Origin: Lachnospiraceae bacterium | GTDB taxonomy: Bacteria; Bacillota; Clostridia; Lachnospirales; Lachnospiraceae | Direction: 5' to 3' | DNA: 64,000 nt | Assembly (NCBI GenBank): GCA_910574185.1 | Contig: CAJSZQ010000007.1 | Span: forward strand, 62,001-126,000 | In this document: positions 1 to 8,191 of the stretch, in pieces | Layout of the letters: every line of letters begins with the position of its first letter | How positions within the stretch are numbered: the stretch's first letter is position 1 | Translations under genes and position numbers: made by a program | The notes under the pieces: generated by a model | The model's database searches: none | Told to the model about the DNA's origin: nothing | What the model saw: the letters and a program-made list of their open reading frames with translations, nothing else

Positions 1-281
1 TGCTGGAGGCGGGACCGTACCCTTATCCTCTGAAGCGGAGAGTGATGGGGGACAGGGGACATCTGTCAAACGAATTGTCAGGACGTCTTCTCTGTGATAT
101 ACTTCATGATAACTTAAAAAGTGTGGTGCTGGGGCATCTCAGTAAGGAGAATAATTATGCCGAGCTTGCCTATGAGACGGTAAAGCTGGAAGTTACCTTT
201 GGGGATAATCCATATAAAGGCGAGGATATTCCGCTAAAGGTAGCGGGGCGCGACCGGATATCGGACATTGTTATGGTGTAA
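1..281 (+). CDS. MBL-fold metallo-hydrolase, C-terminal part (YycJ/WalJ-like)
   Basis: The frame is open from base 3 to the stop at 281, so only the last ~92 residues are present and the start lies outside the window. The segment GDRGHLSNE followed by VVLGHLSKENN is typical of the C-terminal part of YycJ/WalJ-type metallo-beta-lactamase-fold hydrolases, where such His residues contribute to the metal site. The N-terminal HxHxDH motif cannot be seen. Family members are cytoplasmic hydrolases or nucleases whose substrate is usually unknown. It is followed 33 bp downstream by the ACT-domain gene, so the two may be co-transcribed. Family assignment is fairly sure; substrate is unknown. Confidence 0.75.
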   Translation, partial: LEAGPYPYPLKRRVMGDRGHLSNELSGRLLCDILHDNLKSVVLGHLSKENNYAELAYETVKLEVTFGDNPYKGEDIPLKVAGRDRISDIVMV

Positions 282-314
282 ATACGGACATCTGTTAGGA
301 GGAAAAGATTAATT

Positions 315-587
315 ATGAAAAAATGTGTAATTACCGTAGTAGGAAAGGATACCGTAGGAATTATTGCGAAAGTATGCACCTATCTGGCGGAGACCGGAAT
401 TAATATTTTGGATATTTCTCAGACTATTATTGACGGATATTTTAATATGGTGACGATTGTAGATGTTTCAGGCGCGTCAAAGAAATTTCAGGAATACTCG
501 GATGAATTGGAAGCGCTTGGCGAAGAAATTGGCGTGATTATTCACTGCCAGCGGGAAGAAATTTTTGAGAAGATGCACAGGCTGTAA
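315..587 (+). CDS. ACT domain-containing protein (UPF0237 type)
   Basis: A 90-residue stand-alone ACT domain: the opening VITVVGKDTVGIIAKVC and the following GINILDISQ are the classic first strand and helix of amino-acid-binding ACT modules. Its length matches the UPF0237 family. A strong Shine-Dalgarno (AGGAGG, about 298-303) precedes the ATG. The gene sits directly upstream of a PFL-family (UPF0210) gene, a pairing seen repeatedly in Firmicutes and archaea, which suggests that the two proteins work together, perhaps with ACT as a ligand sensor for its partner. The ligand is not known. Confidence 0.88.
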   Translation: MKKCVITVVGKDTVGIIAKVCTYLAETGINILDISQTIIDGYFNMVTIVDVSGASKKFQEYSDELEALGEEIGVIIHCQREEIFEKMHRL

Positions 588-621
588 GAGCACGCAGACA
601 GGAAGGATGAGCTTTTAATTT

Positions 622-1986
622 ATGATTAGTGTATATGAAGTGAAAGAAACCAATAAGATGATTGAACACGAGAATCTGGATGTGCGGACCATTACATTGG
701 GAATCAGCCTGATGGATTGTATTGATTCAGACCTTGCGAAGCTGAACGAGAAGATTTACCATAAGATTGTATCTCTTGCGGGAAAGCTTGTGGCTACCGG
801 ACAGGAGATTGAGCATGAATTTGGGATTCCCATTGTAAATAAGCGGATATCCGTTACGCCGATTGCGTTGGTTGGCGGAGCGGCGTGCAGGACTCCGGAT
901 GATTTTGTAGAGATAGCAAAGACGCTGGATAAGGCGGCAAAAGAAGTGGGCGTGAACTTTATCGGAGGATACTCAGCGCTGGTGTCTAAAGCTATGACTG
1001 CCGGGGATGAGAGGCTGATTCGCTCTGTTCCGAAAGCACTTGCCTGTACGGACCGGGTGTGCAGCTCCATCAATGTAGGTTCCACCAGAACCGGCATCAA
1101 TATGGACGCGGTGCGTTTGTGCGGAGAGATTGTTAAGGAGACTGCCGAAGCTACGAAAGAGCAGGATTCTCTTGGCTGCGCCAAACTGGTGGTATTCTGT
1201 AACGCTCCGGATGACAATCCATTTATGGCGGGAGCTTTCCTTGGAGTGACGGAAGGGGATGCGGTGATTAATGTTGGAGTCAGCGGTCCCGGCGTTGTGA
1301 AAAATGCCGTCAGACAGGTGCGGGGCGGAAACTTTGAAGTGCTCTGCGAGACCATTAAGAAGACGGCGTTTAAAATCACCAGAGTAGGACAGCTTGTGGC
1401 CGGAGAGGCCTCTAAGCGCATGGGGATTCCCTTTGGTATCATCGATTTATCTCTGGCTCCTACGCCAGCCATCGGAGACAGCGTAGCGGAGATTTTAGAG
1501 GAAATCGGCCTGGAGCGGGTTGGAGCGCCGGGAACAACGGCGGCCCTTGCCATGCTGAACGACCAGGTGAAGAAGGGCGGCGTTATGGCGTCTTCCTATG
1601 TGGGAGGCTTAAGCGGCGCATTTATTCCGGTCAGTGAGGATCAGGGCATGATTGACGCGGTGAAACTTGGAGCGCTGAATCTTGAGAAATTGGAGGCTAT
1701 GACCTGCGTATGCTCGGTGGGACTGGATATGATAGCCATTCCTGGGAAGACCAGCGCCGCGACCATTTCCGGTATTATTGCCGATGAGATGGCAATCGGC
1801 ATGGTAAATCAAAAAACCACAGCAGTTCGGCTGATTCCGGTGATTGGCAAGGATGTAGGAGAGACTGCCGAATTTGGCGGGCTTCTTGGCTATGCGCCGA
1901 TTATTCCGGTCAATGAATATGACTGCAGTGCATTTATCGGCAGACAGGGGAGAATCCCTGCGCCGATTCATAGTTTTAAGAATTAA
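622..1986 (+). CDS. PFL family protein (UPF0210)
   Basis: 454 residues, the full family length, beginning [14 protein letters not shown] as family members usually do, which supports the ATG at 622 although its Shine-Dalgarno is poor. UPF0210 proteins have a fold related to pyruvate formate-lyase but no demonstrated glycyl-radical activity; their reaction is unknown. Conserved-looking blocks include [28 protein letters not shown] and [13 protein letters not shown]. The gene follows the ACT gene by 34 bp and precedes DegV by 15 bp, so the three are probably one transcript. Family assignment is confident; function is open. Confidence 0.88.
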   Translation: MISVYEVKETNKMIEHENLDVRTITLGISLMDCIDSDLAKLNEKIYHKIVSLAGKLVATGQEIEHEFGIPIVNKRISVTPIALVGGAACRTPDDFVEIAKTLDKAAKEVGVNFIGGYSALVSKAMTAGDERLIRSVPKALACTDRVCSSINVGSTRTGINMDAVRLCGEIVKETAEATKEQDSLGCAKLVVFCNAPDDNPFMAGAFLGVTEGDAVINVGVSGPGVVKNAVRQVRGGNFEVLCETIKKTAFKITRVGQLVAGEASKRMGIPFGIIDLSLAPTPAIGDSVAEILEEIGLERVGAPGTTAALAMLNDQVKKGGVMASSYVGGLSGAFIPVSEDQGMIDAVKLGALNLEKLEAMTCVCSVGLDMIAIPGKTSAATISGIIADEMAIGMVNQKTTAVRLIPVIGKDVGETAEFGGLLGYAPIIPVNEYDCSAFIGRQGRIPAPIHSFKN

Positions 1987-2001
1987 AGGGGGAATATTGT
2001 T

Positions 2002-2865
2002 ATGAGCAGAGTTGCCATTGTTACAGACAGCAACAGCGGAATTACACAAAAAGAGGGCAAAGAGCTTGGAGTCCGGGTTCTTCCCATGCCGTTTTATATT
2101 AATGGAGAATTGTTTTTTGAGGATATTACACTGACACAGGAAGAGTTTTACAAAAGGCTTGCAGAGGATGCGGATATCTCCACTTCCCAGCCTTCGCCGG
2201 GGGATGTTACCGACCTTTGGGACGAGCTTTTAAAGTCGTATGACGAGGTTGTCCATATTCCTATGTCAAGCGGTCTGTCAAGCTCCTGCGAGACGGCTGT
2301 GATGCTTGCGAATGATTATGACGGTAGAGTATTTGTCGTGGACAATCAGAGGATATCTATTACTCAGAGAAGATCTGTGCTGGATGCCGCAGCATTGGCA
2401 AAGAAGGGGATGAGCGGAGAAAAAATTCGGGATATCCTGATAAGAGAGAAATTAAAGGCCAGTATCTATATTACGCTGGATACGCTGAAATATTTGAAAA
2501 AGGGCGGACGAATTACGCCGGCCGCAGCGGCAATCGGAACGGTGTTGAATTTAAAACCGGTACTTCAGATTCAAGGGGAGAAGTTAGATGCATTTTCAAA
2601 GACAAGAGGGTTAAAGTCGGCAAAGAAGACCATGTTAGACGCTATGGAAAAGGATTTGACTCAGAGATTTGCAGGAGAGCAGATGCATCTGGACCTTGCT
2701 TATACCTGCTCCAAAGAGGATGCCGCACAGTGGAAACGGGAAGTGGAAGAGCGGTTCCCAGGATATGAGATTCGTATGGACCCGTTATCGCTCAGCGTAT
2801 CCTGTCATATTGGCTTCGGGGCGGTGGCAATTGGATGCTGTCATAAGGTGCCGGAGGTACAGTAA
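2002..2865 (+). CDS. DegV family fatty-acid-binding protein
   Basis: 287 residues. The N-terminus AIVTDSNSGIT and the later HIPMSSGLSSSCETA are the DegV signatures that contact the carboxylate of a bound fatty acid; the GGRITPAAAAIGTVLNLKPVL segment is the second conserved block. Proteins of this family act in the cytoplasm and, in several Firmicutes (FakB), present fatty acids to the kinase FakA. No FakA homologue is in the window, so that role is inference. The ATG has a GGGGG Shine-Dalgarno (about 1987-1992). The gene ends at a bidirectional terminator. Confidence 0.9.
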   Translation: MSRVAIVTDSNSGITQKEGKELGVRVLPMPFYINGELFFEDITLTQEEFYKRLAEDADISTSQPSPGDVTDLWDELLKSYDEVVHIPMSSGLSSSCETAVMLANDYDGRVFVVDNQRISITQRRSVLDAAALAKKGMSGEKIRDILIREKLKASIYITLDTLKYLKKGGRITPAAAAIGTVLNLKPVLQIQGEKLDAFSKTRGLKSAKKTMLDAMEKDLTQRFAGEQMHLDLAYTCSKEDAAQWKREVEERFPGYEIRMDPLSLSVSCHIGFGAVAIGCCHKVPEVQ

Positions 2866-2881
2866 GTTAGAATATCGAATG

Positions 2882-2943
2882 AAAAGGGGGCGCCCTGAAA
2901 ACATTTTCTGTGTCATAGGATTATGTTCAGGGCAGCCCCTTTT
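2882..2943. terminator. Bidirectional terminator between degV-type gene and abc-f gene
   Basis: Arms 2882-2899 and 2926-2943 pair over 18 positions with two mismatches: AAAAGGGG at the outside pairs with CCCCTTTT and GCCCTGAA inside pairs with TTCAGGGC. The A-run on the left and T-run on the right give a U-tract in either direction, fitting the convergent genes on both sides. Confidence 0.85.
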
Positions 2944-2963
2944 GTGTTGGTTTGTAATTATTT

Positions 2964-4889
2964 TTAGTCTGCAAGAGCCTCCCACTGTTCATATAATTCT
3001 TCCAGTTTTCCGGCAATATCAGCCTTCTCCTCCGCCAGTTCCTGGCATTTAACAGAATTGGTGTAGACTTCTTCTTCGGTCATCAAAGTGTCAATTTCCT
3101 TGTCCCGCTCTTCCAGAGCAGTAATACGTTCTTCCGTCTTTTTTAAGTCATTCTGGCGTTTTCGTTCCCTTGCCTGTTCTTCTTTTTGCTCCTTCCAGTT
3201 TTGCTTTGCTTTGGTTTCGCCGGAAGTATAGGAAGCATTTGTGTCAGCTCCGGAGTGGGATTCGGATATACAGACGCTGGTCAGCTCTTCTTTCTTTTCC
3301 AAATAATAGTCGTAGTTGCCGATATAATTAATAAAGGTTTGTCCGGTAAGTTCTAGTATCCTTGTGGCTGTCTGATTGATAAAGTATCGGTCGTGGGAAA
3401 CGTAAAGTACGGTTCCGGTGTAGTCGTTTAACGCCTGTTCCAGAATTTCCTTGGAGGCAATATCCAGATGGTTGGTAGGCTCGTCCAGAATCAGGAAATT
3501 AGCCTCGGAGAGCATTAACTTGGCAAGAGATACCCGCCCCCGCTCGCCGCCGCTTAAAGCGCTGATTTGTTTGAATACTTCATCTCCGGTAAACAAAAAA
3601 GCAGCAAGCGTTTTGCGGATTTGCGTATTGGTAAGGGATGGGTAGTCGTCAGAAATCTCGTCAAATATAGTCTTTTCCATGTGCAGTACATGATGCTCCT
3701 GGTCATAATAACCAATCTTTACATTCGTACCAAGGGTAAATGTTCCGGAATCTGCCGAAAGCACCTGATTCAAAATTTTCAGCAGAGTAGTCTTTCCGGT
3801 TCCGTTATCGCCGATAACGGCTACATGCTCCCCGCGTTTTATCTCAAAATTTATATCTTGAAACAGGATATGGGGAGGAAAGGATTTTGATAAATGCTCT
3901 ACCGACAGCACATCTCCGCCGCTGATGACAGACGGCTCTAACTTCAGATGAATATCGGCGTGAACTTCGGCGGGCTTGTCCACCAAAGTAAGCTTGTTCA
4001 GCATCTTCTCTCGGCTTTCTGCACGTTTGATAGACTTTTCCCGGTTAAAAGACCGAAGTTTCTCAATGACGGCCTCCTGATGTTTGATTTCCTGCTGCTG
4101 ATTTAAGTATTCTTTTAAACGGGCTTCCCGGAGCATCTGTTTTTTCTGAGCATAGGCAGAGTAATTGCCGGAAAATACGGACAAAACTCCAAGTTCAATC
4201 TCAATTACCTTTGTTACTACCCGGTTCAGAAAATAACGGTCGTGGGAGACAATCAGTACCGCGCCGAAATAATTTAAAAGAAAGGTCTCCAGCCAGGTTA
4301 TGGAATTTAAATCCAGATGGTTGGTGGGCTCGTCTAAGAGCAGTACATCCGGCTTAGTAAGAAGAAGCTTGCCTAACGCTACTCTGGTTTTTTGTCCGCC
4401 GGAAAGCGTGTCAACCTGTTTGGTGAATTCATCTTCGGTAAATCCAAGACCTTTTAGAACGCCTGTAATTTCACTTTCATAAGAATAACCGTCTGACAGC
4501 TCAAAGGTATTCATCAGATTGTGATAAGTATTCAGCCTGTCTTCCAGAGCATGACCGGTTAAATTCTTAAGCTCCATTTCAATGGAGCGGATTCGGGCTT
4601 CCATCTCGATTAAGTCAGCTTTAGCAGCGCGGACTTCTTCATAGATGGTATTTCCAGAAGTCAGCTCCTGATGCTGGGATAAATAACCCAGAGTTTTTCC
4701 TTTGGTCAGGGTGACGGAACCGCCGTCGCAGGACAGTTCCCCCACAATCATTTTCAGAAGGGTAGACTTGCCGGCGCCGTTGATGCCGACGAGAGCAGAC
4801 TTTTCGTGTTCTTCTATATGGAAAGAGCCTTTTTCTACAATCACATGCTCTCCAAATGCTTTGCTGATATCATGGCATGACAGAATCAT
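2964..4889 (-). CDS. ABC-F family ATPase (YdiF/Uup type)
   Basis: 641 residues with two ABC domains and no membrane segments. Walker A motifs are GINGAGKS (about 35-42) and GDNGTGKTT (about 360-368); signatures are LSGGQ (162-166) and LSGGE (445-449); both halves have LLLDEPTNHLD or LILDEPTNHLD. Between them lies a charged linker (about 245-310) of the P-site tRNA interaction motif type, and the C-terminus (about 545-641) is a Lys/Glu-rich coiled coil. ABC-F proteins act at the ribosome on translation or antibiotic protection; this architecture fits a housekeeping member rather than a specific resistance factor, but sequence alone does not settle that. GGAGGTG stands 6 bp before the ATG. It is convergent with the DegV gene and divergent from rex. 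Confidence 0.93.
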   Translation of the reverse strand: MILSCHDISKAFGEHVIVEKGSFHIEEHEKSALVGINGAGKSTLLKMIVGELSCDGGSVTLTKGKTLGYLSQHQELTSGNTIYEEVRAAKADLIEMEARIRSIEMELKNLTGHALEDRLNTYHNLMNTFELSDGYSYESEITGVLKGLGFTEDEFTKQVDTLSGGQKTRVALGKLLLTKPDVLLLDEPTNHLDLNSITWLETFLLNYFGAVLIVSHDRYFLNRVVTKVIEIELGVLSVFSGNYSAYAQKKQMLREARLKEYLNQQQEIKHQEAVIEKLRSFNREKSIKRAESREKMLNKLTLVDKPAEVHADIHLKLEPSVISGGDVLSVEHLSKSFPPHILFQDINFEIKRGEHVAVIGDNGTGKTTLLKILNQVLSADSGTFTLGTNVKIGYYDQEHHVLHMEKTIFDEISDDYPSLTNTQIRKTLAAFLFTGDEVFKQISALSGGERGRVSLAKLMLSEANFLILDEPTNHLDIASKEILEQALNDYTGTVLYVSHDRYFINQTATRILELTGQTFINYIGNYDYYLEKKEELTSVCISESHSGADTNASYTSGETKAKQNWKEQKEEQARERKRQNDLKKTEERITALEERDKEIDTLMTEEEVYTNSVKCQELAEEKADIAGKLEELYEQWEALAD

Positions 4890-4932
4890 GACACACCTCC
4901 GTAATTTCTAATGTACTGATCTTTCGTGTACC

Positions 4933-4960
4933 ATTATACCGAAATTTGCAGAAAAAACAA
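4933..4960 (-). promoter_or_regulatory. Predicted sigma-A promoter for the ABC-F gene
   Basis: On the minus strand, TTGTTT (4960-4955) and TATAAT (4938-4933) are separated by 16 bp and lie about 45 bp upstream of the ABC-F start. It is back-to-back with the rex promoter. Confidence 0.55.
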
Positions 4961-4979
4961 CGAAAATTTATGTTAAAAT

Positions 4980-5008
4980 TTGACTTTACATTAACAATTC
5001 GATATAAT
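4980..5008 (+). promoter_or_regulatory. Predicted sigma-A promoter of rex, with TGTTAA/TTAACA half-sites
   Basis: TTGACT (4980-4985), 17 bp spacer, TATAAT (5003-5008). The sequences TGTTAA (4971-4976) and TTAACA (4991-4996) form an inverted pair, one just upstream of the -35 and one inside the spacer. They resemble Rex half-sites, but their 14-bp separation is wider than the usual Rex operator, so autoregulation is only a possibility. Confidence 0.75.
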
Positions 5009-5042
5009 GAATACAGATATTTTTTTGGAAAGGTGAGTAAGA

Positions 5043-5693
5043 GTGGAATCAAGAGAGATTTCTCAGGCGGTGATTCGAAGACTCCCAAGGTATTATCGCT
5101 ATTTAGGAGAACTATTAGAAAGTGGAGTTGAGCGTATTTCATCAAACGATTTGAGCAAGCGGATGAAAGTGACGGCTTCGCAGATTAGACAGGACTTGAA
5201 CAATTTTGGCGGTTTTGGACAGCAAGGGTACGGTTACAATGTTAAGTATCTGTATACAGAGATTGGTAAGATTCTTGGACTGGAGAACGATCATAATTTT
5301 ATTATTATCGGAGCCGGTAATCTGGGGCAGGCATTAGCCAATTATGGCAGCTTTGAAAAGAGAAGCTTTGTTTTGAAGGGAATTTTTGATGTGAATCCTA
5401 CCCTGAAGGGTATGACAATCCGAGGCGTTCCTGTTCGTATGATGGATGAGCTGAAGGACTATATCAGGGAAAATGATATAGAAATTGCGGTTTTGACCAT
5501 ACCTAAGGGTGTGGCGGTTGACGTTGCGAAGGAGCTTGTGGAGGCCGGAATACAGGCAATCTGGAACTTTGCTCATGTGGATTTGAATGTTCCGGAACAT
5601 GTGATTGTTGAGAGTGTTCATTTGTCGGAAAGTTTGATGCGGTTATCTTATAATATTAACCGCTACAATGAGGAGCATGGATTGAATGGATAA
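5043..5693 (+). CDS. rex: Redox-sensing transcriptional repressor Rex
   Basis: 216 residues, normal length. An N-terminal winged helix (about 1-75, with SQIRQDLNNFGGFGQQGYGY) is followed by a Rossmann domain with the NAD(H)-binding motif GAGNLG at 90-95. Rex senses the NADH/NAD+ ratio and represses fermentation and electron-transfer genes when NAD+ is high. The start is GTG at 5043, preceded by AAAGGTG; the earlier in-frame sequence is absent and the protein begins as the family does. A consensus sigma-A promoter lies 35 bp upstream. The gene is single and ends at a strong hairpin. The nearby redox genes (Nfn-like, FprA) are plausible but untested targets. Confidence 0.96.
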   Translation: MESREISQAVIRRLPRYYRYLGELLESGVERISSNDLSKRMKVTASQIRQDLNNFGGFGQQGYGYNVKYLYTEIGKILGLENDHNFIIIGAGNLGQALANYGSFEKRSFVLKGIFDVNPTLKGMTIRGVPVRMMDELKDYIRENDIEIAVLTIPKGVAVDVAKELVEAGIQAIWNFAHVDLNVPEHVIVESVHLSESLMRLSYNINRYNEEHGLNG

Positions 5694-5713
5694 CCGGCAG
5701 GACAAGTTAGAAT

Positions 5714-5765
5714 GACGTGTAATGACAGCGTGCGTAAGCAGGCGGCATTACACGTCTTTCTTTTT
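5714..5765. terminator. Rho-independent terminator after rex
   Basis: Perfect 11-bp arms GACGTGTAATG (5714-5724) and CATTACACGTC (5746-5756) are followed by a T-rich tract. It separates rex from the convergent XRE gene and may serve mainly rex. Confidence 0.85.
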
Positions 5766-5802
5766 CGATATGTCTGCAAGTTGTGTTCTGTAAGATGTAG
5801 TC

Positions 5803-6246
5803 TTAATCTGCTCCTTGATTTTCCAGATATTCGATGATTGATTTGTCATATCTGGATTTTTTGTACCAGCCGGCCAAAAGCATTACAAGGCCTGTACAAA
5901 GCGTAATTATTTTTCTTTCAGAATCATCTGCGTAAAGACAGGATAAGAGCAGGCCAGTGCCGGCTCCGGTAAGAAAATCTATAATGGATTTCTGCTTTTT
6001 GACAAAACATCCATACAGCCTTTCTGTATCAATTGTTTTAACCATTTTATTATCATCTTTCAATATAGTGTCCAGGGATATTCCGTACATATCGCTAAGA
6101 GTTATCAGCGTTTGTAAATCGGGATAACTTTTTTCGTTTTCCCAATTTGATACGGTTTGTCTGGTAACATGAAAAATATTACCGAATTGTTCCTGTGTGA
6201 GATTGTGTGTTTTACGAATAACTTGAATTTGTTTGCCTGCGCTCAT
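5803..6246 (-). CDS. XRE-family transcriptional regulator with C-terminal membrane segment
   Basis: 147 residues from the ATG at 6246. The frame extends 15 codons further upstream (to 6291), but only 6246 has a Shine-Dalgarno (GAGGT, 7 bp away), so it is preferred. Residues 6-60 form a Cro/C1-type HTH (IRKTHNLTQEQFGNIFHVTR, then SNWENEKSYPDL). Residues about 95-130 contain one or two hydrophobic stretches (LTGAGTGLLLSCLY, ITLCTGLVMLLAGWY), so the C-terminus may be membrane-anchored, a layout common among Lachnospiraceae XRE proteins. No partner gene is adjacent; target and signal are unknown. Confidence 0.8.
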   Translation of the reverse strand: MSAGKQIQVIRKTHNLTQEQFGNIFHVTRQTVSNWENEKSYPDLQTLITLSDMYGISLDTILKDDNKMVKTIDTERLYGCFVKKQKSIIDFLTGAGTGLLLSCLYADDSERKIITLCTGLVMLLAGWYKKSRYDKSIIEYLENQGAD

Positions 6247-6583
6247 TTTTTCTACCTCGTTTTTTAGAAGGATTGCCTTTGATTGTCTCATCTTATGTGG
6301 TATATCTCGCCTCAGCAGAAACTTGCGTTGAGATACATCCCTTGGGTATGATTATTACATATTTATGCCAGGAAAGAAAGCAATCCATCTTTTACATATG
6401 CGAAAACCCATTAAAAATAACTTTTGCCAAAGGAAAGATATATCATATATATACAAAAAGCATCAAATTAATTATAAAAAGTCGAAAAGTATTTGATTGA
6501 CATATTGACATTCCTGGTTGAAAAATATAATATAGTATTATTGATTTTGGGAAGAGTTGGAATTTGAACAGGGGGGAATATTT
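6247..6583. other. AT-rich divergent intergenic region
   Basis: This 337-bp stretch between the XRE gene (-) and the NAD(P)HX repair gene (+) holds no credible ORF. It contains a TATCTC/GAGATA inverted pair near 6303-6335, an AT-rich block around 6410-6490, and a promoter for the + strand gene at 6505-6531. Nothing else was recognised. Confidence 0.6.
6505..6531 (+). promoter_or_regulatory. Probable promoter for the NAD(P)HX repair gene
   Basis: TTGACA (6505-6510) and TATAAT (6526-6531) are both consensus but only 15 bp apart. A second TTGACA lies at 6497-6502 (23 bp from the -10), so the -35 region is duplicated in direct repeat and neither copy has ideal spacing. Confidence 0.5.
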
Positions 6584-8083
6584 ATGGAATATTTACTGGA
6601 CGCCGCGCAGATGAAGGCGGCGGATTCCTATACGATTACGGAGCTTGGCGTGCCTTCTTTGGAGCTTATGGAGCGGGCGGCCGAGGCCTGTGTAAACGCT
6701 ATGGAGCGGGAGGGCTGGAGCGCTGACCGGGTTCTGATTGTATGCGGTTCGGGCAATAACGGGGGCGACGGATTTGCAATCGGGCGGATTCTCATCGGAA
6801 AGGGGACGGATGTGGAGATGGTTTTCGCCGGACGTATGGAGAGCCGGACGGAGGCAACTATTTGCCAGATGGAGCGTTTTCTACAGACAGGAGGCAGCGT
6901 GCACGCCGAATTTGTAGCCGAGGATTATGATGTCGTAATCGACGCGTTATTTGGCGTTGGACTGACCCGCGACATTACAGGAAATTATTCAGAATTAGTA
7001 AATCAGATGAACAGACTTACAGGAAAGAAGCTTGCAGTTGATATTCCTTCGGGTATTTCTGCATCGACGGGCAGTGTAATGGGAACCGCGTTCCAGGCAG
7101 ATATGACGGTGACTTTCCAGGAAAAAAAGGTTGGTTTATGTTTGTTTCCGGGCTGCGAATATACGGGAAAAGTTGTGGCTGCGGATATAGGAATTGACGC
7201 CTCGTCTGTTATAGGGCAGGGGAATGTGTGTTACACGATAGGCAATGAGGATGCGGCCGCTATGCTTCCGGCGCGTCCTTCGGATTCCCACAAAGGAACC
7301 TTTGGAAAGCTTCTTTTGATTGCCGGAAGCAGGGGAATGGCAGGCGCCGCTTTTTTCAGCGCCTGCGCAGCGTACCGGACAGGCGCAGGCCTGGTACAAA
7401 TTTATACGGCGGAAGAGAATCGCGGCATTCTGCAGGCGTTGATTCCTGAGGCAATCGTCTCCGGTTATGAGCAATTCAATGAGAACGAGCTTAGAGCAAA
7501 GCTTGACTGGGCGGATACAGTCTGTATCGGACCGGGAATTGGTATGTCGGAGATTTCAGAACATATATTAAATACAGTCTTGAAAGAGGGAAAAGTTCCC
7601 TGTATGATAGATGCAGACGGTTTGAATCTTCTAGCGGAGAATCCGAAACTGATGGGATGTCTTTCTGATGGGAATTATGTACTGACTCCTCATATGAAGG
7701 AGCTGTCCCGACTTACAGGATGTTCGGTGGAGAATCTGAAAAAAGACAGAAAGAAGCTGCTGGAATCTTTTACGAAACAATATGGAGTAACTTTAGTTCA
7801 GAAGGATGCCAGAACCTTTGTGGGAGAAGCCGGACGATATACTTATGTGAACAGGACGGGGAATGCTTCTATGGCGAAGGCTGGCTCCGGCGATGTGCTG
7901 GCCGGCATGATTGCAGGATTTATGGCGCAGGGAAGGACGCCTTACGACGCGGCTGTGCTGGGGGTGTATCTGCATGGACTGGCCGGAGAGCTGGCAGGCG
8001 ACAGTCTGGGAAGCTACAGTGTTTTGGCGGGGGAACTGACAGATTACATTGGAACGGCAATAAAGAAGGTTATGAATGATTAA
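6584..8083 (+). CDS. nnr: Bifunctional NAD(P)H-hydrate epimerase / ADP-dependent dehydratase
   Basis: 499 residues, two fused domains. The N-terminal YjeF domain (about 1-215, with CGSGNNGGDGF at 54-64 and DALFGVGL) epimerises damaged NAD(P)HX; the C-terminal ribokinase-like domain (about 225-495, with GKLLLIAGSRGMAGAA and later MAKAGSGDVLAGMIAGF) dehydrates S-NAD(P)HX back to NAD(P)H using ADP. It is a cytoplasmic metabolite-repair enzyme. The frame opens earlier with a TTG at 6557, but the ATG at 6584 has a G-rich Shine-Dalgarno and starts as homologues do. The neighbour is alr, with a 108-bp gap. Confidence 0.93.
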   Translation: MEYLLDAAQMKAADSYTITELGVPSLELMERAAEACVNAMEREGWSADRVLIVCGSGNNGGDGFAIGRILIGKGTDVEMVFAGRMESRTEATICQMERFLQTGGSVHAEFVAEDYDVVIDALFGVGLTRDITGNYSELVNQMNRLTGKKLAVDIPSGISASTGSVMGTAFQADMTVTFQEKKVGLCLFPGCEYTGKVVAADIGIDASSVIGQGNVCYTIGNEDAAAMLPARPSDSHKGTFGKLLLIAGSRGMAGAAFFSACAAYRTGAGLVQIYTAEENRGILQALIPEAIVSGYEQFNENELRAKLDWADTVCIGPGIGMSEISEHILNTVLKEGKVPCMIDADGLNLLAENPKLMGCLSDGNYVLTPHMKELSRLTGCSVENLKKDRKKLLESFTKQYGVTLVQKDARTFVGEAGRYTYVNRTGNASMAKAGSGDVLAGMIAGFMAQGRTPYDAAVLGVYLHGLAGELAGDSLGSYSVLAGELTDYIGTAIKKVMND

Positions 8084-8191
8084 GGATTTCTGTGCGGAGG
8101 GTTTATTTGTCGGCGGTTCCGAATGGGGACAAAGATTTGGGGCCGAAAAGCAATAGAGTGCAAGTATATATAGAAGGGGCAGAGAATAAAT

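Noticed and set aside
44-62. GGGGGACAGGGGACA-type direct repeat, also near 33244
   Set aside because: Both lie in coding sequence that fits conserved protein motifs (GDRGH here), so no separate element is needed.
756-1553. 265-codon minus-strand ORF inside the PFL gene
   Set aside because: Lies fully antisense to a well-supported gene, has no Shine-Dalgarno and no recognisable protein features.
8076-8156. 26-codon ORF overlapping the end of the NAD(P)HX repair gene
   Set aside because: Has an AAGGT-like site, but is very short, with no recognisable family; chance is likely.
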